NCBI RefSeq assembly: GCF_019931065.1
Contig: NZ_JAIOUQ010000003.1
Coordinates: 415,569 to 479,568 of the forward strand
Length of the DNA: 64,000 bases
Direction: 5' to 3'
Source of the DNA: Methanobacterium spitsbergense
GTDB taxonomy: Archaea; Methanobacteriota; Methanobacteria; Methanobacteriales; Methanobacteriaceae
Shown: positions 49,564 through 60,102 of the stretch, one piece after another
How the letters are laid out: each line of letters starts with the position of its first letter
Numbering within the stretch: position 1 is the stretch's first letter
The notes under the pieces: model-generated
Seen by the model: only the letters and a program-made list of their open reading frames with translations
What the model was told of the DNA's origin: nothing
Database searches by the model: none
Program-made: the position numbers and the translations under genes

Positions 49564-50175
49564 TTATGGTACTAGATCAACAAAATTTTTGAGTATTTTT
49601 AGTCCTTCCTCTCCACTTTTTTCTGGATGAAATTGTGTAGCAAAAACATTTTTCAAACAGACAACAGCAGGGACATCAATACCATAATTAACAGTTGCAG
49701 CTATTATTTTTTTGTCATCAGGATCCACATAATATGAATGAACGAAGTACATGAAATCACTTCCAACTCCATTTAATATTGGACATTCATTCCTTATTTC
49801 AAGCTGATTCCAGCCCATCTGAGGAATTTTAAAACCATCTACTTTCATAGAATCTGGGAAATGCAAAACTTTCCCTTTAAAAATATCAAGTCCAGGAATG
49901 CCCGGACTTTCTTCACTACTAGTAAAAAGAATTTGAAGACCTAGACAAATGCCTAAAAATGGCTTACCATCATCGATATGATCATTTATAGGTTTTTCGT
50001 AACCACATAAATTTTGTATAGCATTTCCAAATGCACCGACACCAGGTAGTACAAGTGCTTCTGCATCATTTAGCTCTTTGATTGAAGAAGAAATAATAGC
50101 ATCGGTACCTACCTTTGAAAAACCATTTTTAATGCTCTTAAGGTTTCCCGATCCATAATCAATAATAGCAATCAT
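49564..50175 (-). CDS. hisH: Imidazole glycerol phosphate synthase, glutaminase subunit
   Basis: Supplies ammonia to HisF in histidine synthesis. 203 aa class I amidotransferase: PGVGAFGNA near 44, the nucleophile C77 in GICLGLQ, and the C-terminal His-Glu pair in ATQFHPEKSGEEG near 180. IIDYGSGNLKS at the N-terminus is the HisH mark. hisF is not adjacent. The nucleotidyltransferase-cupin gene lies 58 bp upstream on the same strand. hisB is 29 kb away, so his genes are scattered. Confidence 0.94.
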   Translation of the reverse strand: MIAIIDYGSGNLKSIKNGFSKVGTDAIISSSIKELNDAEALVLPGVGAFGNAIQNLCGYEKPINDHIDDGKPFLGICLGLQILFTSSEESPGIPGLDIFKGKVLHFPDSMKVDGFKIPQMGWNQLEIRNECPILNGVGSDFMYFVHSYYVDPDDKKIIAATVNYGIDVPAVVCLKNVFATQFHPEKSGEEGLKILKNFVDLVP

Positions 50176-50233
50176 TTTTTGGCCTGTCCTACGTAATTAA
50201 TCTTTAATTTCCAATAGAAATTAAATTTAATTG

Positions 50234-51241
50234 TTATCTGGTTTTATAGTAATCTTTAACCCTTATGGTGTCATTCAAGTGTGGTGTTGAAATTTCATGC
50301 AGAACTGTGTTTTCCATGGCAACTATAGAATGTACTTCTTTTGGTTCAATCCTTATAGTGTCATTTTTTCCAAAGTATTCCTTACGTTCTTCGAATTCTA
50401 TATAACCTGCACCACTCACTATATACATTGTTTCATCCTTTTGAGAATGGTAATGGAAAGAAGTTTGATATCCTTCTCTTATGAACAGCTCTTTGGTAAG
50501 ATACTTTTCAGTATTGATGAGAATCTTTTCATATCCCCATGGTTTATCTTCTCTATTTTCATATTCCTTTTTAATGGCTTCAAGTTCTTTAGATGTGTCG
50601 ATAGCCATCCAAAATAGACCATTTTCCTTATAGTAACCTAGTTGATTGTTTTTAGCTAACATTGGAAAAACTGTTTTTTCGATGTCTCCCACATCAAAGC
50701 TTCCAAAGTCGATTTCTCCCTTTGAAAAGTATACTCCTCCATTAATATAATAATCGAGTACGGGTTTTTCTTTAAATGAAACAAGTCTATCACCACTTAT
50801 TTCAACGATTCCGTATGGTGAAACCATTTTGGTAATGAATATTGAAAGGGGATAATCTGATTTTTCGCCCTGTTCAATCATTTTTTTAATATTCAAATCT
50901 GCAACAACATCTCCATTTCTTATTACGCACTGTTCATTGTCTTTAAGGTTTTCCATACCTAATTTAATTGCATTTAATGTTCCCAGAGGTTCATCTTCAA
51001 CAATGTATTCAATTTCAACACCCCTATATTCCTCTCCATATCTTTCATGAATTTTTTCACTTAAAAATCCAGTTAAAAGAAGTACCTTATCTACTCCTGC
51101 ATTTTTAAAGTCAAAGAGTTGTTTGTCTAAAATGGTGTAGTCATCTTTAATCTCAATGAGTGGTTTTGGAACTGTTTCAGTTAAAGGCCTTAACCTCTTC
51201 CCAAAGCCCCCGCAGAGTATCATTCCAATGGTTCTCGTCAT
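50234..51241 (-). CDS. Sugar nucleotidyltransferase fused to a cupin domain
   Basis: 335 aa. Residues 1-235 are a NTP-transferase: [20 protein letters not shown] (8-27) is the nucleotide-binding loop and [11 protein letters not shown] near 82 the sugar-phosphate site. Residues 235-335 are a cupin beta-barrel ([19 protein letters not shown] near 261-279, with metal-ligand His). Such a pairing resembles the two halves of type II mannose-1-phosphate guanylyltransferase/phosphomannose isomerase. It probably makes a nucleotide-activated sugar for surface glycans; the sugar is not known. First gene of a possible unit with hisH. Confidence 0.82.
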   Translation of the reverse strand: MTRTIGMILCGGFGKRLRPLTETVPKPLIEIKDDYTILDKQLFDFKNAGVDKVLLLTGFLSEKIHERYGEEYRGVEIEYIVEDEPLGTLNAIKLGMENLKDNEQCVIRNGDVVADLNIKKMIEQGEKSDYPLSIFITKMVSPYGIVEISGDRLVSFKEKPVLDYYINGGVYFSKGEIDFGSFDVGDIEKTVFPMLAKNNQLGYYKENGLFWMAIDTSKELEAIKKEYENREDKPWGYEKILINTEKYLTKELFIREGYQTSFHYHSQKDETMYIVSGAGYIEFEERKEYFGKNDTIRIEPKEVHSIVAMENTVLHEISTPHLNDTIRVKDYYKTR

Positions 51242-51316
51242 AATATCACCCTTAAATATTCAAAATGATTTGTTCATAGTTATGGCTATACTATTAAAAC
51301 TATTATATATAAAAAT

Positions 51317-52393
51317 TCATTCAATATCCATCAAACCTCTGAGAGAATCTCCAAAATCTGATGGTACAATATTGTCTGTTCCAAGTGTTTTAGCATGGGC
51401 ATCTAATTCTGTCACAACGTAGTTGTATCCTATTTTTTTAAGTGGTTCAACAAGCCTAGGACCGTCAGTAATAGCAATTGAAGTTGTTTCGATTTCTTCT
51501 ATAGGCAATGCATGTGGAACTCCAGCAACAACTATAACATCAAATTTTTCTTCCTTTAAAATTTCTACAGCTTTTTTACCAGTTACAGGATATTCATCTA
51601 AACCGCCTGTAATGTAATCTATGCTAATCCCATTATTTGAGAGCTCTTTTTTAATATTTACTGCATGTTGCCTTATTCGTGGAAAGCCGATCTTATCATC
51701 GAGGTTTGCAATGAGAGTTATATTGATATTTGGCTTGATTTTTTCAAATTGAATTTTTAGTATATCTGAAAAAAGGTAGGAAGTTTCTTTTTTGGCATTG
51801 AGAATTATTGCTATTTTATCGCCCTTTTTTATGGCATCAATTAACAATTTTGCAACTTTGACTTTATTATCGCCATAAGATGGTTTTATATATTGTCCTT
51901 GGGCCATTCCTCGTGTTTTCTCAATCTCTGTAGCGAGTTGGAGCATTTTGTTCTGACGCTCCATTTCATTTGATGGTATAATTCCTTCCTTTGCTGCTGC
52001 ATTTAAGACTGCAATCGCACCTTCTGTGTTGTCACCTTCTCCCAGTCCTCCGTGAGATTCTACAGTAACCACTTTTGCTTTTATATCGGCATTTTTTACA
52101 GCTTCTTTCATATCTTCGCCAATGATCATACTAACACATGTCCCAACAACTCCAACAAGCTTTGGTGAGAACATTTCATCTACTTTATTCAGTGTTTCTT
52201 CAAGTTTTTCAGAGGCTCCGAATATAAAATCATTTTCAGACATTGCAGTAGTTACAATTCTTACACCATCATTTTCCAGAAGACGGCCTGTTCTAAAACA
52301 ACAGCCATGTGGGCCGTGTAATATGATTACATCAGCATTCATATCTCTTAATGTGTATAAAGACGCGGCTATTGGGCTTGGTCTTGGATGCAA
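51317..52393 (-). CDS. cfbD: Ni-sirohydrochlorin a,c-diamide reductive cyclase, catalytic subunit
   Basis: Nitrogenase-like component (NifD/E relative) that works with CfbC (NifH-like) to reduce and cyclise the tetrapyrrole in F430 synthesis. 358 aa. [19 protein letters not shown] near 25-43 and [13 protein letters not shown] near 82-94 hold the Cys that bind the FeS cluster. The start is a TTG (52393), a few bases after GAGGTGAT; no ATG is placed better. Together with cfbB in this window it marks a methanogen. cfbC is not adjacent. Confidence 0.92.
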   Translation of the reverse strand: MHPRPSPIAASLYTLRDMNADVIILHGPHGCCFRTGRLLENDGVRIVTTAMSENDFIFGASEKLEETLNKVDEMFSPKLVGVVGTCVSMIIGEDMKEAVKNADIKAKVVTVESHGGLGEGDNTEGAIAVLNAAAKEGIIPSNEMERQNKMLQLATEIEKTRGMAQGQYIKPSYGDNKVKVAKLLIDAIKKGDKIAIILNAKKETSYLFSDILKIQFEKIKPNINITLIANLDDKIGFPRIRQHAVNIKKELSNNGISIDYITGGLDEYPVTGKKAVEILKEEKFDVIVVAGVPHALPIEEIETTSIAITDGPRLVEPLKKIGYNYVVTELDAHAKTLGTDNIVPSDFGDSLRGLMDIE

Positions 52394-52770
52394 ATTATCA
52401 CCTCAATAATCTAAATTGAATAAAATTTTTATTTGATAATGAATTTAGAATTAATAATATAATTTTAATCGTATAAATTCTGTTATAGTTGATTAATTTG
52501 TAAATCAAATAAAAAGTTGGGTAAGAAATTAATTTTTTTTAAAATATCCTAGTCATGTTTTACTTAATTTTTCTAAATAAAATCCATTCTAAATGGAAAA
52601 ATATTAATATCTAAAATTTTACATTATAAATGTAATACTGAATCTAAAATTAATTCAAGTTTTTAATTTATTATTTGAAAGTGTAACGATTTAAAAAGAG
52701 ATTAAAAATATTCATATTTGTTTTGAATGTATGAATTTAATTAAATATTAGGAATGGATTAAATGAAACA
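52394..52770. other. Intergenic region between cfbD and the frameshifted anchor-protein gene
   Basis: 377 bp, strongly AT-rich, with many short direct repeats of A and T but no ORF, repeat array or RNA gene that I can support. It should hold the divergent promoters. Confidence 0.35.
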
Positions 52771-53195
52771 ATGAAATATAATCAACTGGTTGGAGTTGTA
52801 TTCCTGATATTAGCAGGATATATGGTTGTTAACTCCTTAATGGACAAAGCAAATCAAGAAAAACTAAATGCATCAACAAAACATTTGATCCATCATTAGT
52901 TTCAGGTAAAACAGGGATTGAAATATCCGTAAATTACACTGGCAACTGGACAGGTAGTATAACCCGAAATGAAGCTAATAAAATTACTTCACAAACATTA
53001 TCTGGAACAGGACCTAAAACATTTCCTCTAGATGGAACCACATATGCTGTGGGATTTGATTTCCAAAAAATGGATAATACTAATAATATCATAGCTGCGT
53101 CCATATTAAAAAATGGTAAATTTGTAAACAGCACTAATACCTCTGATAAATATGGGATTGTTGGATTTTGGAGATCGTTATCCACTTATAACTAA
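52771..53195 (+). pseudogene. Membrane-anchored extracellular protein with a frameshift
   Basis: The first frame gives MKYNQLVGVVFLILAGYMVV, an N-terminal membrane anchor, then stops at TAG 52897-52899 after 42 codons. Another frame entered at about 52878 reads on from KTFDPSLVSGKTGIEISVNY to TAA at 53193-53195, with a Thr/Asn/Ser-rich sequence like an exported domain (Trp in NYTGNWTGS). The switch occurs at an AAAA run (52878-52881); one more A would restore a single product of about 141 aa. Whether this is a mutation, phase variation or a sequencing error cannot be told from one sequence. Confidence 0.65.
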
Positions 53196-53329
53196 TATAT
53201 AAAGTAATTTATTTGTATTAATATATATCCCGCATAACCAAGTGGAAATAAAGATTATTAAGAATTTAATTTTTTTTTATTCATATAATTAGTAAATTAT
53301 TAATCTTGAGTTAATGAAGTGAGTTAATA

Positions 53330-54049
53330 ATGAAAATAGAGAATTTAATTTGTGGAAGATTTATTGAAAGGCCCAATAGGTTTTTAGTTACATTTGAAGT
53401 TGAACAAGGATCAGGTATAACTGAGATGGCACATCTAAGAGATCCTGGTCGACTTAAGGAACTTTTAATTCCAAATGTTAAACTTCTTCTTAGAAAGGCA
53501 ATTTCAAAACAGAAAAGAAAGACAAATTATGATGTTATAGCAGTTTTTAATTGTGATATTTGGGTTTTATTAAATTCTGGATTTCACAGTGATATAGCAG
53601 CAGAACTAATAGAATCTGGTAATATAAAAGAATTATCCAATTATTGTATAGAGAGACGAGAGTATACGTATGGTAAAAGTAGAATTGATTTTTTGTTAAC
53701 AAACACTGAAAATAAGAAAATGTTACTTGAAGTCAAGGGATGTACATTAGTAGACGGGAAACTTGCCAAGTTTCCAGATGCACCTACCATAAGAGGTAAA
53801 AAACACCTTGATGAATTAACTTTTTCAATAAATGATGGATTTAAATCTTCAGTACTTTTCCTGATATTGAGGGATGATGCAATTGAATTCACTCCAAATA
53901 TGGAAATGGATCCAGATTTTTCTTATGCATTAAAAAAAGCAGAGACTAAGGGTGTCAATATAGTTGCTTATTCATTTGAAAATATCTATAAAAAAGATTC
54001 AATGGAAATAATTCCCTTTAAAAGATTAAATTTAAGAATGGATTTTTAA
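53330..54049 (+). CDS. sfsA: SfsA family protein
   Basis: 239 aa, full length for Sfs[18 protein letters not shown] near 14-30 and [12 protein letters not shown] near 35-46 are the N-terminal OB-like signature. The C-terminal domain has [20 protein letters not shown] (116-135), with the Asp-(x)n-Glu-x-Lys layout of PD-(D/E)XK nucleases. In E. coli it binds DNA and affects maltose genes; in archaea the function is unknown and a nuclease role is plausible. Weak ribosome binding site. Convergent with mthK. Confidence 0.88.
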   Translation: MKIENLICGRFIERPNRFLVTFEVEQGSGITEMAHLRDPGRLKELLIPNVKLLLRKAISKQKRKTNYDVIAVFNCDIWVLLNSGFHSDIAAELIESGNIKELSNYCIERREYTYGKSRIDFLLTNTENKKMLLEVKGCTLVDGKLAKFPDAPTIRGKKHLDELTFSINDGFKSSVLFLILRDDAIEFTPNMEMDPDFSYALKKAETKGVNIVAYSFENIYKKDSMEIIPFKRLNLRMDF

Positions 54050-54064
54050 AAAAGATATGGGTGA

Positions 54065-55090
54065 TTATGAAATTTCATTTGGAAATTCTTCTTTTTTGAA
54101 TCTTTCAAACTCGGATGGTTTACCAATTCCAAGTATTATGTCCCCTACATCTATTATTAAGTCACGTGGGGGGTCTATGGTTAATTTTCCTTGTTTTCCA
54201 ATACCAACCAGCACAATCCCTGTTTTATGGTGTAAATCCGCTTCTCTAACACTTTTACCGGCGAAATAACTGGTAGATCCAACTATAACTTCTCTCATTT
54301 CCCTTTCTTTGTGTTCTGCAAGCACATCCTGCACAAACATGGCTTCGTATCCTCCATCAATACTTTTGTACATTAGTCGTCCTGAAATTACAAATGGGGA
54401 TATTACTTGGTTCGCACCTGCCAGTTTTATCTGATCAATATTTTCATAACGTTGTGCTTCAGCAATTATCCGGACATTAGGATCAATTTTTCTTATTCCC
54501 AGTATACAATGGATTGTATGGGAATCTGATTCCATATCAACTATAACTGCTTTAGCGCCCCTGACATTGGCTTTGTTAAGATCCTTTACTCTGGTTGGGT
54601 CTCCTTGAACGAAATTAACTCCGTTTTTCAGTGCGTTTTTACGAACTCCTTCATTTTCGTCAAGAATAAAAACTTCATTGTCCTTACCAATTTCTTTTAT
54701 ACATTCAACAGTACTTTCTGTCCAACCACAAATTACAATATGCTTTGATCTTTTCACGTTAATCAGCCCCATAATCTTCATCTGTTGTTTACTGGTTATC
54801 ACTTCAACAATGGATTCTATTGCCACAGCAAACGTTCCAATACCCATAACCAATAATGTAATGGTAAAATACATTCCCAATGGAGTTTTGGGAGCATAAT
54901 CACCGTAACCGACAGTACCTATGGTTACAAATGTCCAGTAAATCGACACAGTCCAATTTTGGCTTTCAATGAAATGGAATCCAATGGTTCCATAAGCAAT
55001 TACGGCCACAACCAGTATTAAAATGCGCGTGAGTGGTCTTTTTATTAACTTTGGGAAATTTTCCCTTATAACTTCAAATACAACAAACAT
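54065..55090 (-). CDS. mthK: MthK-type calcium-gated potassium channel
   Basis: 341 aa, two membrane helices around the filter TVGYGD (59-64), then an RCK domain with the Rossmann loop [13 protein letters not shown] (119-131) and a second lobe to the C-terminus. The sequence tracks M. thermautotrophicus MthK closely along its length (for instance GFHFIE, FAVAIE and [13 protein letters not shown]). Calcium binding in MthK opens the pore; the key acidic residue region ([11 protein letters not shown] near 253) is kept. The internal Met that starts the free RCK ring in MthK is conserved here as M107 (MGLINV). Confidence 0.94.
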   Translation of the reverse strand: MFVVFEVIRENFPKLIKRPLTRILILVVAVIAYGTIGFHFIESQNWTVSIYWTFVTIGTVGYGDYAPKTPLGMYFTITLLVMGIGTFAVAIESIVEVITSKQQMKIMGLINVKRSKHIVICGWTESTVECIKEIGKDNEVFILDENEGVRKNALKNGVNFVQGDPTRVKDLNKANVRGAKAVIVDMESDSHTIHCILGIRKIDPNVRIIAEAQRYENIDQIKLAGANQVISPFVISGRLMYKSIDGGYEAMFVQDVLAEHKEREMREVIVGSTSYFAGKSVREADLHHKTGIVLVGIGKQGKLTIDPPRDLIIDVGDIILGIGKPSEFERFKKEEFPNEIS

Positions 55091-55138
55091 TTTACTTACC
55101 CTTTTCCTAAATTTTTACTCAGATTATTAGATTAATTT

Positions 55139-55480
55139 TTATCTATTTCTGAGATAGAAAAACCAGATTCCAAATATTATTAAGATTATAATAATTACAA
55201 CTATTATCCATATCCACCAATTGTTACCATCATCTGTGCTGTTACTATCATCATCGTCACTATCTTTGATCTTTTTTGATGATGAAGTAGAACCTTTTCC
55301 TCCAACACTGGATCCTTTGACCATTGGATTTAAATTAGTTATCGTGCTTAATGAATGTACTGAAAATCCAGAAATACTAGCTGAACTTGTAAATGAATTT
55401 TCATAAGCAAAAACACATGAAGGTGTCATTACAAAACCTAAAACTAGCAATATGGATAGAGTAACATTTAAAAGCTTCAT
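55139..55480 (-). CDS. Secreted, C-terminally membrane-anchored Ser/Asp-rich protein
   Basis: 113 aa. A Sec signal peptide (MKLLNVTLSILLVLGFVMTP, with Ala-Tyr near 26 as a likely cleavage area) precedes about 50 residues rich in Ser, Thr and Gly, an acidic run DSDDDDSNSTDDG (about 73-85) and a C-terminal helix WIWIIVVIIIILIIFGIWFF with a basic tail RNR. This is the form of a small surface protein held by its C-terminus. No homologue recognised. Confidence 0.6.
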   Translation of the reverse strand: MKLLNVTLSILLVLGFVMTPSCVFAYENSFTSSASISGFSVHSLSTITNLNPMVKGSSVGGKGSTSSSKKIKDSDDDDSNSTDDGNNWWIWIIVVIIIILIIFGIWFFYLRNR

Positions 55481-56068
55481 TTTTTTCCCCCATATATTTA
55501 TGCTAATATGGAATTTTTTCTTTAATAAATTTTGCTAATTAATCATTACAATTTAAAAATTAGTTCAGTTTCTTAGGCAAATACTTATTTTTAACTTATT
55601 TAAATTCTGTTAATTTATATTTTCTATTCTTTCTAATTTTTTAGCCCAATTCATCAAAAATTTAAACTAAATATTAATACTATAACAAAAATTATTGAAA
55701 CCCAGTTTTGATTTTCTCCTTTTTAACTACATACATACGGAGGGTTCACCATAAAAAGATGATGAAAGTATATAAAATTATAAATAAACTTAAATTTATG
55801 GATTTATAAGTTTATTCAATCTATTTAAAGTTTAAAAAGTTTTTAAAGTATTTTTAAATTTTTTATTGTCTTAAAAATTTCCAAATCATTTTTAAAACTC
55901 CTCTGGATGGGTTGTTCAATATATTTTTTTACACTGGATACACTGGAAATGCATGTCTCTCTCTACGAAGAATATATGAAATTATTACTAAAATTTATAG
56001 AGTTTCTAAAATAGATAATATAATTAGTAGAAATTTTTTTTAGAATTTGTAAAAACTAGGTGATAGTT
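55481..56068. other. Intergenic region before the flavoprotein gene
   Basis: 588 bp, AT-rich. A GGAGG at 55739-55743 is followed by no long ORF. A short direct repeat of ACACTGGA stands at about 55932-55947. I see no gene or structured element that I can support; the flavoprotein ribosome binding site GGTGATAGTT closes the region. Confidence 0.35.
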
Positions 56069-57454
56069 ATGAATAGATGTGATGTTCTGATTATAGGTGC
56101 AGGACCTGCAGGTCTTTTTGCAGCAAATGAATTGGCAGGAAAGCTTGAAGTTGTTATAGTGGATAAAGGTCGAGGTTTGAATGAAAGGAGATGTGATGCT
56201 CTCTCTAATGGAAGTTGCAGAAAATGTTTTCCATGTAACATAACCGGAGGATTAGGTGGTGCTGGAGGTCTTTCAGATGGTAAACTTAATCTAAGACCCG
56301 ATATAGGAGGAAACCTTGAAGAATTTGTTAGTACTGAAGAAGCTTGGAGTATTATTAATGAAATTGACCAAACGTTCCTTAAACATGGTGCACCTGAAGA
56401 GATTTACGCACCTGATAAAGATAAAATCTCCCCTATTCTAAAGGAGGCAGCAGCTATAGGAATAAATTTTATACCTATAGTACAGCGACATATGGGTTCT
56501 GACAAAACTCCCCCGATTATAAATTCTATAAAAGATGAACTTGAAGATAAAGGCGTTCAATTCATGCTGGAAACCGAAGTTTTGGACATAATTGTTGATG
56601 AAAAAGTGAAGGGTGCAAAGCTAAAGAATTATGGAGAAGGTATTTTTGAAATTTATTGTAACTATTTAATTGCAGCTCCAGGAAGAATCGGGGCTAAATG
56701 GTTGTCGAATCAAACAGATAAACTTGGGATTCCTGTGAAACATAATCCTGTTGATGTGGGTGTAAGGGTGGAGCTGCCTCAAATAGTGATGGATGATGTA
56801 ACCACGATAAACTGGGATCCAAAATTCCATATAATAACCAAGACTTATGATGATTTTGTTAGGACTTTTTGTGTTTGTAATCATGGATTTGTAGTTGAAG
56901 AGGTTTATGATGATTTTATGGGTGTGAATGGTCATTCAATGAGAGATAAATTATCAGATAATACAAACTTTGCATTTTTAGTTAGGGTGGAATTAACCGA
57001 ACCAATTGAGAATACTTCTGATTATGCATTTTCTATTGCAACAATTACCAACACCCTTGGTGGAGGAAAACCACTTCTTCAAAGATTAGGAGATCTCCGA
57101 AGAGGAAGAAGATCTACTTGGAGGAGACTTGAAAGAAGTAATGTTGTGCCGACATTTGACTGTGTAACTCCAGGGGATATTGCAATGGCACTTCCACATA
57201 GGGTGGTGGTGGATATTATAGAAGGTCTTGAAGCCTTAGATAAAGTAATGCCTGGTGTTGCTTCTGATTCAACTCTTCTTTACGCACCTGAGATAAAATT
57301 ATATGCAATGAGATTGGAAATGAATAAAAATATGAAAACAAGAATTGAAGGGCTTTATGCTGCTGGAGACGGTGCAGGAGTATCTAGAGGAATTGTTGGG
57401 GCAGCTGCCACAGGAATTATAGCTGCAAGGGACATTATTAAAAAAAACATATAA
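56069..57454 (+). CDS. FAD-dependent dehydrogenase, uncharacterised
   Basis: 461 aa. N-terminal FAD loop DVLIIGAGPAGLFAANEL (4-21) and a Cys pair in CRKCFPCNITGG (about 53-64); C-terminal LYAAGDGAGVSRGIVGAAATG (near 430-450, in two pieces) closes the FAD site. The class is that of COG2509-like proteins with the GGAGGLSDGK motif near 66. Electron donor and substrate unknown. Start at the ATG after GGTGATAGTT; a GTG three codons earlier overlaps the site. Confidence 0.82.
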   Translation: MNRCDVLIIGAGPAGLFAANELAGKLEVVIVDKGRGLNERRCDALSNGSCRKCFPCNITGGLGGAGGLSDGKLNLRPDIGGNLEEFVSTEEAWSIINEIDQTFLKHGAPEEIYAPDKDKISPILKEAAAIGINFIPIVQRHMGSDKTPPIINSIKDELEDKGVQFMLETEVLDIIVDEKVKGAKLKNYGEGIFEIYCNYLIAAPGRIGAKWLSNQTDKLGIPVKHNPVDVGVRVELPQIVMDDVTTINWDPKFHIITKTYDDFVRTFCVCNHGFVVEEVYDDFMGVNGHSMRDKLSDNTNFAFLVRVELTEPIENTSDYAFSIATITNTLGGGKPLLQRLGDLRRGRRSTWRRLERSNVVPTFDCVTPGDIAMALPHRVVVDIIEGLEALDKVMPGVASDSTLLYAPEIKLYAMRLEMNKNMKTRIEGLYAAGDGAGVSRGIVGAAATGIIAARDIIKKNI

Positions 57455-57573
57455 AGTAAAGTCTTGAACAAAAATAGACTAATTATCTCAAATATTTATT
57501 TCAATTTACTCAAACATGACATAAAATTGAAATAATTGATATGAATCAATAAAAATATTTAAAAATAATTTAA

Positions 57574-57837
57574 TTAATATAATTTATTTACAACATCTAT
57601 TTTTTTGAAATACCCTCCAAGTGTGAATTTCACTTGTTGGTCCAAGGCTTTTTTGGATTCTGCTTCAAGGATGTATGATCCCATAATAATTTCAGTGTCA
57701 GTATCTTCAACATTCATTTCAACTCTGTGAATTTCTTTTCCATCGGGATTTTCTTCGTTTGTATAATTTTCAATGTATATCGTCGCATTTTCAATTTCTT
57801 CAACAATTTCTACAAAATTCCAGAGTGTCATAGCCAT
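57574..57837 (-). CDS. Hypothetical protein, 87 residues
   Basis: Starts MAMTLWNFVEIVEEI, acidic overall, mixed alpha/beta character (repeated short beta-prone stretches such as EIIMGSYILEAES and VKFTLGGYF). No signal, membrane helix or metal motif. AAGGTGATAAAAT sits just before the ATG, which supports translation. I do not recognise a family. Confidence 0.65.
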   Translation of the reverse strand: MAMTLWNFVEIVEEIENATIYIENYTNEENPDGKEIHRVEMNVEDTDTEIIMGSYILEAESKKALDQQVKFTLGGYFKKIDVVNKLY

Positions 57838-58030
57838 ATTTTATCACCTTATTCTTGTAAGTAAAGTAACAGCATTACTGTTATATAAATTTCAGATAGT
57901 ATGAAATGATCAAGTTTTATCAAAATATCAAAGATGTGAATTTATTAGATCAATCAATATCTAACTACATTTAATTCCAAATTATAGAACCTAAAAAATT
58001 TATTGTGAAATTTTTATCCAATTTTTAGTT

Positions 58031-59083
58031 TCATGACTTTTTTGTTTTTATTTTTTCTTTTCTATAGATTTTATAAGCCGCATAAGTTATTCCCAATATT
58101 AATGGCCCTATAAATAGTCCAGGAATACCCATAGTCACCGCACCATAAATGAATCCTAATAAAAATACCAATGGATGTATTTCAGAATATTGAACAGCAA
58201 TCTTGGGTCTTATGTAAAAGTCTGTTGTTGTTTCTATTATCCAACCAAATATAATCACCAATATACCTTGTGTGGTGTTCCCAAGGAGTATACTGATAAT
58301 TCCAATGGCACCATACACGATCCATGGACCAATAATGGGTATAAACATGGCTATTCCACTTATGATAGCTAATAATAGTGCATAAGGATATCCTAGGAAG
58401 TAATATAAAATTCCAGAGAGTACTCCAAGGATTACTGCAGGAATAGCATTACCGACAATTATGCTTTTTAAAACATCTTCAGCACTATCAAACAATTCAT
58501 GATAGAAATCATTATCTTTAACCGGAATAACATCTGTTATAAATTGAATTACTTTATCTCCATCTCTTGCAAAATAAAATACTGAAAAAATTAATATGAG
58601 CATTTGGGCAGCAAAAGATGGAATTGAGCTTATCATGGCAACTACGGAGCTAGCAACAAATGAAATAAATTCTTTAATTCCAGATTGTACAGCTGTTATT
58701 ATACTTTGGGTAAGATTACTTGGAAGATTGAGATTATTTACAGCTTGGTTTATTACAGTCATGTTCATAGTAGAATTGCCAGTAGCAGCTTGCTGTAATG
58801 AGCCAAATGAAGATTCAGCTATAAGTACAAACTGCGTTAAAGTAAAATACAACAATAAAACTATGGGAATGGTGAATACTATTATACCTAAAAAAACAGA
58901 CAAAGTGTTATTTTTAACATATGGTTTGATTTTCCGGGATATAAATCGGATATAATATGCTAATATAGCACCGAATATTACCATAGTCAAAATTGGGATT
59001 AAAATTCCCAGTGAAAGAAGTGTTAAGATTATTATAAGAGGTATTATTGTTGAAATAGCTATTTTTTTTAAATTATAACTCAT
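58031..59083 (-). CDS. AI-2E family transporter (UPF0118)
   Basis: 350 aa, seven or eight helices. [17 protein letters not shown] near 25 and the C-terminal block with [19 protein letters not shown] match the family, known for quorum-signal export (TqsA) and Na+/H+ antiport. The real substrate here is unknown. Start at the ATG (MSYNLKK) preceded by AGGTGG; an in-frame ATG 12 codons upstream lacks a site. Confidence 0.85.
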   Translation of the reverse strand: MSYNLKKIAISTIIPLIIILTLLSLGILIPILTMVIFGAILAYYIRFISRKIKPYVKNNTLSVFLGIIVFTIPIVLLLYFTLTQFVLIAESSFGSLQQAATGNSTMNMTVINQAVNNLNLPSNLTQSIITAVQSGIKEFISFVASSVVAMISSIPSFAAQMLILIFSVFYFARDGDKVIQFITDVIPVKDNDFYHELFDSAEDVLKSIIVGNAIPAVILGVLSGILYYFLGYPYALLLAIISGIAMFIPIIGPWIVYGAIGIISILLGNTTQGILVIIFGWIIETTTDFYIRPKIAVQYSEIHPLVFLLGFIYGAVTMGIPGLFIGPLILGITYAAYKIYRKEKIKTKKS

Positions 59084-59682
59084 ACTCCACCTACAAACTT
59101 TTAGAATATTATGTTCCATGTATATTTAATTCTTTAGAAGTATTTTGCATTTTTCCAAAATATAAAAACTTACATAGAGACTCTCAATTGAATCATACAT
59201 CAACTGATTTAAAATGTTATATCCAATATTTAAGTTATAATGTTAATTGAGCGTTTTAGATTAATATACTATATAACAATCTAAAAAAATGTAAGTATGA
59301 TGTAAATGTTTATTTTCTAAAATTAAATACGTTAAAGAAACAAGGATTACTCAAATAAAAATTAAAAGGGAAATAATCAGTTTTCATTTGTCCCTTATGA
59401 ATATATTAATTTTATATTTATTTTAAACTAGCGACATATGATACTTAGCATATCCAATTCATTTTTTGTATCAATCAGTGGTTTTTTATTTCCTTTGTTA
59501 ATTAAATTATTATTTATTTTTTCGTATTCGCAACAAAGATTTTTCTAAAAAATTGGTGACTAAAATAGATTAGATAACTTCGTAAATGATGCTATGACGA
59601 ATAAAAATTTTTGGTGGAATTTTTCAATAATGTTCCAAATTGTAACCACTTTCTATTAGAACTAAAAAAAGAGTATATAGGT
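59084..59682. other. Intergenic region between the AI-2E gene and the monooxygenase gene
   Basis: 599 bp, AT-rich, no ORF of note on either strand and no repeat that I can support. It includes the AI-2E promoter (first 100 bp) and the 3' untranslated region of the monooxygenase gene. Confidence 0.35.
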
Positions 59683-59973
59683 TCATTTTTTGTCAGCTGA
59701 GTAAACAGCAATGTCTAATTTTCTCGCTAAAAAATTTTCAATTGCCACACCAAATGCTTTGAAATGTTCAGTTTGCATATGCGTTTCTAATACTTCTAGA
59801 TTTTCCCATTGTTCGAGCATCAGTAGGATATCATCACCTTCAGTGCTTGCATATAAATTATAACTGATACAACCCGATTCTAAACGAGTTGATTCAATTA
59901 AATCTTGAGATTTTGTAATGATTTTATCCCTCTCACCAGGATTAGCTGTTATTGTGGCTGTTACTATGATCAT
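59683..59973 (-). CDS. Antibiotic biosynthesis monooxygenase-type (ABM/YgiN) protein
   Basis: 96 aa single ABM domain: MIIVTATITANPGERDKI start, CISYNLYAS near 37-45, MLEQWENLEVLETHMQTEHF near 53-72. Such dimeric ferredoxin-like-fold proteins act on quinols, other small aromatics or haem; in methanogens the substrate is unknown. GGGAGGAATC precedes the ATG. Its promoter region contains operator site A and a hairpin; it thus seems to belong to the TetR regulon. Confidence 0.85.
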   Translation of the reverse strand: MIIVTATITANPGERDKIITKSQDLIESTRLESGCISYNLYASTEGDDILLMLEQWENLEVLETHMQTEHFKAFGVAIENFLARKLDIAVYSADKK

Positions 59974-60027
59974 TTGATTCCTCCCTAAAATTATTTATAT
60001 TATCTTGGTTAATCCAGATTTTCACAT

Positions 60028-60053
60028 TATCGAGGTATTTCGCCTCGAGATAA
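60028..60053. promoter_or_regulatory. Inverted repeat in the monooxygenase gene leader
   Basis: TTATCGAGG (60028-60036) faces CCTCGAGATAA (60043-60053), a 6-bp CG-rich stem TCGAGG/CCTCGA extended by TTAT/ATAA with one extra G. It falls near the expected start of transcription, about 60 bp before the ATG, so it may be a leader hairpin or a second operator. Confidence 0.4.
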
Positions 60054-60080
60054 TTTCATATATTTGTTGGATTATTAATT

Positions 60081-60102
60081 AAACATACCGACTATTATGT
60101 TT
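60081..60102 (-). promoter_or_regulatory. TetR-type operator, site A
   Basis: 22-bp copy of the shared operator; on the minus strand it runs from AAACATA to GGTATGTTT. It is upstream of the monooxygenase gene (59683-59973) and 15 bp past the tetR1 stop. The TATA-like AATTAATAAT follows in the direction of the monooxygenase gene. Compared with sites B to D the core differs in one or two positions. Confidence 0.6.

Noticed and set aside
55739..55800. Small gene behind GGAGG at 55739
   Set aside because: The sequence after it (ATAAAAAGATGATG...) stops almost at once in all three frames.
55932..55947. ACACTGGA direct repeat
   Set aside because: Only two 8-bp copies in an AT-rich spacer, with no wider pattern.
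59231..59243. AAGTTATAAT as another site of the TTATAAG family
   Set aside because: Single unit without tandem or palindromic partner; expected by chance in AT-rich DNA.
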